Below, in pieces: positions 16,976-20,448 of a stretch of DNA of 20,448 nt. The position numbers and the translations under genes were made by a program. The notes beneath the pieces were generated by a model that was given only the letters and a program-made list of their open reading frames with translations, searched no databases and was not told the DNA's origin. The stretch lies in contig JAFGGF010000084.1 in the NCBI GenBank assembly GCA_016930735.1, forward strand, positions 1 to 20,448. Reading direction: 5' to 3'. Numbering within the stretch: position 1 is the first letter of the stretch; each line of letters starts with the position of its first letter. The DNA comes from Prolixibacteraceae bacterium (GTDB taxonomy: Bacteria; Bacteroidota; Bacteroidia; Bacteroidales; Prolixibacteraceae).

Positions 16976-18199
16976 ATGAAAAAGACAGTTATCCTGCTGA
17001 GTTTAGTACTTATTACTTCGCTTGCTTTTGCACAAAAAAGTAAGGTTACCAGTGCTTTATCATTAAAAGAATCAGGTAAGATAAGCGAAGCCTTAGAAAA
17101 TATTAACGTTGCAATTGACCCAAATAACGAAAAGGCAGAAAAATCAATCCCCTGGCCAAAAACATGGGAAGTAAGGGGTGAAATCTATCAGGCAATTTAT
17201 AAATCGGATGATGCAAATGTAAAAAGCCTTGCTGAGGATCCATTGACAACAGCTTTGGAATCGTATAAAAAAGCAATAGAACTTGATGAAGGCGGGAAAT
17301 TCAGCAATAACCTTAAAATTAAACTGACATTCCTTATGGAAGACCTTTCAAGTCAGGCTGTTAATGCATGGAATAATGAAAATTACGCTCTTGCATTAAA
17401 ATCATTTGAACAACGGTTGGAAATCAATGAAATACCTGTAATTAAAGCCGATAATCCCAACATGGTTGATTCCGCAATTATATTCAATGCAGCACTGGCA
17501 GCAAATGCAAGCGAAAATTATAAAAAAGCTATTCAATATTTCTCTGAAGCTACAAATGTAGGATACAACAAGGGCAGGGCATACCTGTACCTGTCTGCAA
17601 CTTATAAAATGACAAAAGATACAGCATCAGCCTTAGAAACTGTTCTAAAAGGCTTTGAAAAATATCCGGATGACGGCGACCTTTTAACAGAAATGATCAA
17701 CATATATCTTCAGACTAAAAAAAGCCAGGAAGCTTTAAAATATCTTGAACTGGCTTTGCAGAAGGACCCTGGAAATCCGATTTACTACTTTATTGAAGGA
17801 AGGTTAAAAGATGAACTTGGAGACCAGGAAGCTGCTATTACAAGCTATAAAAAATCGTTGGAATTAAACGATAAATATTTCAATTCATATTATAACCTGG
17901 GTGCACTTTATTTTAATAAAGGTGTAGAGCAGCACGAAATTGCTTTGCAGGTTCCGCCAAACGAAAATGAAAAATATGAAGCAGAACTGGCAAAGTGTGA
18001 TCAGTGGTGGGATAAAGCATTGCCGCCAATGGAAAAATGCCTTGCATTAATAAACGATGGCACCGAAGAAGTTGATGCAGCAACCAAAAGGTCAGTCCTG
18101 GAAACACTTAAAAACATTTATTATCGTATGATCCCCAGGGATGAAGCAACATGGAAAGCCAAATACGATGAAATGAACGACGCAATTAAGAATATGTAA
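16976..18199 (+). CDS. exported tetratricopeptide repeat protein
   Basis: The start chosen at 16976 (407 residues) gives a clean signal peptide, MKKTVILLSLVLITSLAFAQ; an in-frame ATG at 16958 would prefix six residues and leave almost no leader. The mature protein is mostly helical, with several TPR-like units. Clear examples are near residues 185-215 (YKKAIQYFSEATNVGYNKGR), the next two units, and ALKYLELALQKDPGNPIYYF followed by AAITSYKKSLELNDKYFNSY. TPR arrays mediate protein-protein contacts, so a periplasmic or outer-membrane scaffold role is likely; no enzymatic motif is visible. It follows gyrA but seems separately transcribed, and a strong terminator follows it. The function beyond this is unknown. 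Confidence 0.88.
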   Translation: MKKTVILLSLVLITSLAFAQKSKVTSALSLKESGKISEALENINVAIDPNNEKAEKSIPWPKTWEVRGEIYQAIYKSDDANVKSLAEDPLTTALESYKKAIELDEGGKFSNNLKIKLTFLMEDLSSQAVNAWNNENYALALKSFEQRLEINEIPVIKADNPNMVDSAIIFNAALAANASENYKKAIQYFSEATNVGYNKGRAYLYLSATYKMTKDTASALETVLKGFEKYPDDGDLLTEMINIYLQTKKSQEALKYLELALQKDPGNPIYYFIEGRLKDELGDQEAAITSYKKSLELNDKYFNSYYNLGALYFNKGVEQHEIALQVPPNENEKYEAELAKCDQWWDKALPPMEKCLALINDGTEEVDAATKRSVLETLKNIYYRMIPRDEATWKAKYDEMNDAIKNM

Positions 18200-18224
18200 T
18201 GAGGGTTATATATTAAAACTTAGG

Positions 18225-18248
18225 ACAGGAGTAATTTTTTACTCCTGT
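18225..18248 (+). terminator. terminator of the TPR gene
   Basis: ACAGGAGTAA (18225-18234) pairs perfectly with TTACTCCTGT (18239-18248) around TTTT, and runs into TTTAATATATAT. Flanking TATTAAAA and TTTTAATA can extend the stem beyond a small bulge on the 5' side. Confidence 0.88.
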
Positions 18249-18337
18249 TTTAATATATATTCTATTTAACTTAATATCAATTATAGGACAAATGTGTTTA
18301 TTTTGAAAATGTGCATGTTTTGCAGATTATTGTGAAA

Positions 18338-18417
18338 TTACATCCACGCGACTAAGCGTGGTTTACATAGAATCAGTTCCCAGGCTTTAGTTTGGGAACG
18401 GTATGATTTTATGTAAA
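18338..18417. repeat. double palindrome, REP/MITE-like
   Basis: Hairpin one is CCACGC (18344-18349) with GCGTGG (18356-18361), loop GACTAA. It is flanked on both sides by TTACAT (18338-18343 and 18363-18368). Hairpin two is long: TTTACATAGAATCA (18362-18375) pairs with TGATTTTATGTAAA (18404-18417) over 14 positions with one G-U. Inside it, GTTCCCA (18376-18382) pairs with TGGGAAC (18393-18399), with a GGTA bulge and a 10-nt loop. Either TTACAT copy could pair with ATGTAA (18411-18416), so two alternative folds are possible. The TTCCCA...TGGGAA core resembles widespread intergenic palindromes (from memory). No copy is seen elsewhere in this window. Confidence 0.7.
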
Positions 18418-18500
18418 AGTAATTTGTGCATGAATCTGTTTGCCTATAACTCATATTAAGTCTGCGCTTCATTTCTACTCCGTTTACTTTCGCCAAACCG

Positions 18501-18585
18501 CTACACCGACGTGAAGCTTAGTGCAAGCGTTCAAGTAAATCTAACTGTCGTCAGGCAGATTGAACGTGCAAATCTTACGCTGTAG
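18501..18585. repeat. long imperfect inverted repeat
   Basis: Six nested stems can form in order: CTACA/TGTAG, GTGA/TTAC (one G-U), TGCA/TGCA, CGTTCA/TGAACG, ATCT/AGAT and CTG/CAG, closing on a TCGT loop at 18548-18551. That gives 26 pairs in 85 bases. Bulges are mostly on the 5' arm (for example AG at 18526-18527 and AGTAA at 18534-18538). It could be a structured RNA, a single-stranded-DNA hairpin of a mobile element, or a degraded palindromic repeat. No coding sense. Confidence 0.55.
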
Positions 18586-18632
18586 AATCTGCTATTCTGA
18601 ATTATTGTGCTAAAATTTATTTTTATGCGATT

Positions 18633-18669
18633 GTCAACACGTTATTAATTATTTTAACGGTGCGTTGAC
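18633..18669. repeat. hairpin with AT-rich loop
   Basis: GTCAAC (18633-18638) pairs with GTTGAC (18664-18669), and inside them CGTTA (18640-18644) with TAACG (18655-18659), around a 10-nt AT loop. A small AATCC/GGATT hairpin follows at 18671-18683. There is no T-tail on the plus strand. On the minus strand it lies downstream of the coiled-coil gene, but 78 bases beyond its stop and with no T-run, so a terminator role is doubtful. Confidence 0.45.
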
Positions 18670-18746
18670 GAATCCTTCGGATTTCTCTGGGGATTAAATG
18701 TTCTAATTTAAATTTCTTCAGAATTTTTAAAACAAGTAAATTTTAT

Positions 18747-19757
18747 TTATTCAATATTCTGGTATTTTTCCTCCAGCTTTTTTACAACTTCTTCCTGGCT
18801 GGCAATTAAAGCTTCCTGGCCTCTTTGTTCCTGCTCATTATCAATAATATCAGCCATTGTATTTTTTATCCTGACCTGTAACTTTTTGATCCTGGTTTTC
18901 AGGCGTTTGTTCTGGTTCATTATCTTCTTTTTCTCATTCTTCCGTTCTTTCGCCAGTTCTTTCAGGCTTTCATACTGAACACTTTTCTTTTCATAATCTA
19001 GCATTTCTTTTTTAACATCATTGTAACTATCAGCTACCCTTTCAACTTGTTTATTATTTAATTTAATATCCGATTCACATTTGTCAATATCAGCTTCCAT
19101 CCTGGCAATGTCTTTATGTAAACTTTCATTCTTGGAAACCAGATTATCCAATACAACATTCATCCTCCTCAATTCTCTTTCAGCATCCTTAATCTGTTGA
19201 CTTACAACATTCTGGTATGCCTCCACACCAAATTCATAGACGTAATTTTTTATAGACAGAAGTGTTTCTTCATCAACATTGGTTTCATTGATAAATACAG
19301 AATCTGAATACTGAAAAAATGTATTCAGCTGAGTCCCGCCATCAATTGGTAAAAGCCTGGCGTAAATATCAAGCATATCCTGAGTTACATGTTTATGGAT
19401 TATATTCCTTACAACCAACTCATTATTTTCTCTTTCCATGCGAAGCTTGTTATGGTTTTTTTCAAGTTCAGTATCAGGTGAAACTGCAGTGGCAATGGAT
19501 TTATAGGTATTCCCTACCAACCTTCCTGCTGCCCCTTTCGTTATATTTTCAAGGATCGAGCGTTTGTTGGCATATTTCTTCCAGTCATTTTCAACCTCTT
19601 TTAAGTCCGATTCCGGTACAAATGTAACAAAGGCAGTATTAACTCCCTGCGACATCTCTTTTTCTTCGATTGTAACTTCTATTTTTTCCTGGGCAACCGA
19701 TATAAGGCTAACACAGCTAAAAAGGAATATTAAAGCGTTTACTTTCATAGCTAACAT
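18747..19757 (-). CDS. exported coiled-coil protein of unknown function
   Basis: I do not recognise the family. The 336-residue product begins with a signal peptide, MKVNALIFLFSCVSLISVAQ, preceded by MLA. The outer ATG at 19757 has an AGGA seven bases upstream; an in-frame ATG at 19748 gives a 333-residue version and is an equal alternative. Mature residues up to about 180 look globular, with GAAGRLVGNTYKSIATAV suggesting a small hydrophobic hairpin. Residues from about 185 to the end are highly charged and heptad-like, a long coiled coil with many Lys and Glu (for example KELAKERKNEKKKIMNQNKR). There are no Cys or catalytic motifs pointing to an enzyme. A periplasmic structural or scaffold role is a guess. 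Its upstream neighbour on the same strand is a TonB_C-type protein, 65 bases away, so the two may be cotranscribed. Confidence 0.8.
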   Translation of the reverse strand: MLAMKVNALIFLFSCVSLISVAQEKIEVTIEEKEMSQGVNTAFVTFVPESDLKEVENDWKKYANKRSILENITKGAAGRLVGNTYKSIATAVSPDTELEKNHNKLRMERENNELVVRNIIHKHVTQDMLDIYARLLPIDGGTQLNTFFQYSDSVFINETNVDEETLLSIKNYVYEFGVEAYQNVVSQQIKDAERELRRMNVVLDNLVSKNESLHKDIARMEADIDKCESDIKLNNKQVERVADSYNDVKKEMLDYEKKSVQYESLKELAKERKNEKKKIMNQNKRLKTRIKKLQVRIKNTMADIIDNEQEQRGQEALIASQEEVVKKLEEKYQNIE

Positions 19758-19822
19758 ATTTTATTCCTAAATTAATGCCTATTTAGTTGAAAGTAAAGTA
19801 AAAATCCATTTTTTTTAAACAA

Positions 19823-20254
19823 TCAGACTTCTTTGTTTAAATTTATTGTATAAGAATAGCTTACAGGTTGTTTATTTTCAGTTTGTTTCCCGGGTTCCTT
19901 GTAGGTGTAACTAATTTGCCGGCTTGATTTTTTTTGTGGGGGAAGTTTAAAATTGATCCTGAATTTCTTCCTTGTAATAACTCTGACTCCCCTGTTTTTC
20001 ACTCCTCCAAAGTGCATCAGGCTTAGAATCCTCACAGCTTCCTCATCGCAGCCGTAACCTATCCCCTTCTCCACATTAATATTTGAAACCTGTCCTTTAC
20101 CTGAGACATCTGCACTTAAAAACACAGTACCTTCAACCTTTTTTTCCAATGCTTCCTCAGGATATTTTAAATGCTCTTTTACAAATTCCCTGAATTGTTC
20201 TTTCCCTCCCGGATATTCAGGCAGCTTCAGGAAAGTGGCCGATTTCTTCTGCAT
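19823..20254 (-). CDS. small TonB C-terminal-domain protein without membrane anchor
   Basis: The 143-residue product matches the TonB_C fold used in Bacteroidota: LPEYPGGKEQFREFVKEHLKYPEEA (residues 11-35), then a G-T-V-F-L-S-A-DVSGKGQVSNINV beta-hairpin and YGCDEEAVRIL (68-78). Classical TonB has an N-terminal membrane helix and a Pro-rich spacer to couple ExbBD to outer-membrane receptors. Here neither is present, nor a signal peptide, so it cannot act as a standard energy transducer as drawn. A start upstream is not supported: the frame begins near the -7 box. The tail after residue 105 is polar and repeats a motif (ISYTYK, VSYSYTI). The role is unknown; an adaptor or a cytoplasmic or periplasmic binding protein is possible. 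Confidence 0.82.
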   Translation of the reverse strand: MQKKSATFLKLPEYPGGKEQFREFVKEHLKYPEEALEKKVEGTVFLSADVSGKGQVSNINVEKGIGYGCDEEAVRILSLMHFGGVKNRGVRVITRKKFRINFKLPPQKKSSRQISYTYKEPGKQTENKQPVSYSYTINLNKEV

Positions 20255-20276
20255 AAAAAGACAATTAATTATTTTG

Positions 20277-20284
20277 CAAAGATA
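20277..20284 (-). promoter_or_regulatory. probable -7 element of the TonB_C gene
   Basis: The minus strand reads TATCTTTG, exact to the Bacteroidota TAnnTTTG box, ending 22 bases before the ATG at 20254. A TTTTTGACA stretch upstream (its TTTG is about 23 bases away) could serve as the -33 region at slightly long spacing. If this is right, the start at 20254 is confirmed, and an N-terminal membrane helix upstream is excluded. Confidence 0.6.
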
Positions 20285-20448
20285 GATTTTTTAAATATGA
20301 TAATTGTCAAAAACAATATACTAGGATATAATGTTTCTGATTTTCAAATGTTTCATAAAAACAAGAATTCCTGCATTATGGATTAAAAAGGGATTGTAAT
20401 AATTTAGATTGATTTGCAGGCAGGCCTGAAAAATAAAAGATATAAAAC

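Larger units (their letters stand above)
18249..18746. other. gene-free region with clustered palindromes
   Basis: About 500 bases between the TPR terminator and the coiled-coil gene carry no convincing gene on either strand. The first 90 and last 80 bases are plain AT-rich sequence. Between them, 18338-18669 holds three inverted-repeat structures listed separately, and 18420-18600 is visibly richer in G and C than the flanks. An 8-base direct repeat, TGTGCATG, at 18310-18317 and 18425-18432 brackets the first structure. I see no transposase or reverse transcriptase remnant. Confidence 0.7.

Noticed and set aside
18420..18660. attC-like recombination site or group II intron fragment
   Set aside because: No integrase, core-site pair, domain V or reverse transcriptase fragment could be identified; only generic inverted repeats are seen.
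1..20448. CRISPR arrays, tRNA or rRNA genes
   Set aside because: No regularly spaced repeats and no tRNA- or rRNA-like conserved stretches were found on reading both strands.

Overview
The window looks like a chromosomal segment of a Bacteroidota bacterium, probably Bacteroidales or Marinilabiliales (inference). The signs are an AT-rich sequence, few Shine-Dalgarno motifs, several promoter elements fitting the Bacteroidota TAnnTTTG -7 box, and lineage-typical proteins: Tat-exported sugar-phosphate-isomerase-like protein, paired M16 peptidases, ClpC, anchorless TonB_C protein and secreted TPR protein. Most genes are housekeeping or envelope genes. There is no CRISPR array, transposase, prophage, rRNA or tRNA that I can see.

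Layout. 1-1693: the 3' part of a Gfo/Idh/MocA oxidoreductase converges on a Tat-exported TIM-barrel isomerase/epimerase, with a shared terminator between them. 1989-6926 (minus strand): an M16 peptidase pair with the active site apparently split between two subunits, then a terminator, then mnmE. 7102-8680 (plus): a sirtuin with an altered zinc site, and fabG with its own promoter. 8780-11591 (plus): a PfkB-family sugar kinase interrupted by one in-frame TAG where Trp is expected, followed by a membrane dCache-SpoIIE phosphatase. 11622-14147 (minus): clpC, converging on the phosphatase over a strong bidirectional terminator. 14410-18199 (plus): gyrA, divergent from clpC, and a secreted TPR protein. 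18200-18746: about 550 bases without a gene, holding a terminator and a cluster of palindromes that resemble REP or MITE-type elements. 18747-20254 (minus): an exported coiled-coil protein of unknown function and a small TonB_C protein.

Genes that appear to work together are the two M16 subunits (zinc site in one, Arg/Tyr pair in the other). Possibly the two sugar-metabolism genes at the left edge are linked as well. I see no clear new multi-gene system. The points most worth a second look are the nonsense-interrupted kinase with a terminator hairpin against its start codon, the sirtuin with Asp at the fourth zinc-ligand position, the M16 subunit with an extra C-terminal domain, and the structured non-coding block at 18338-18669.
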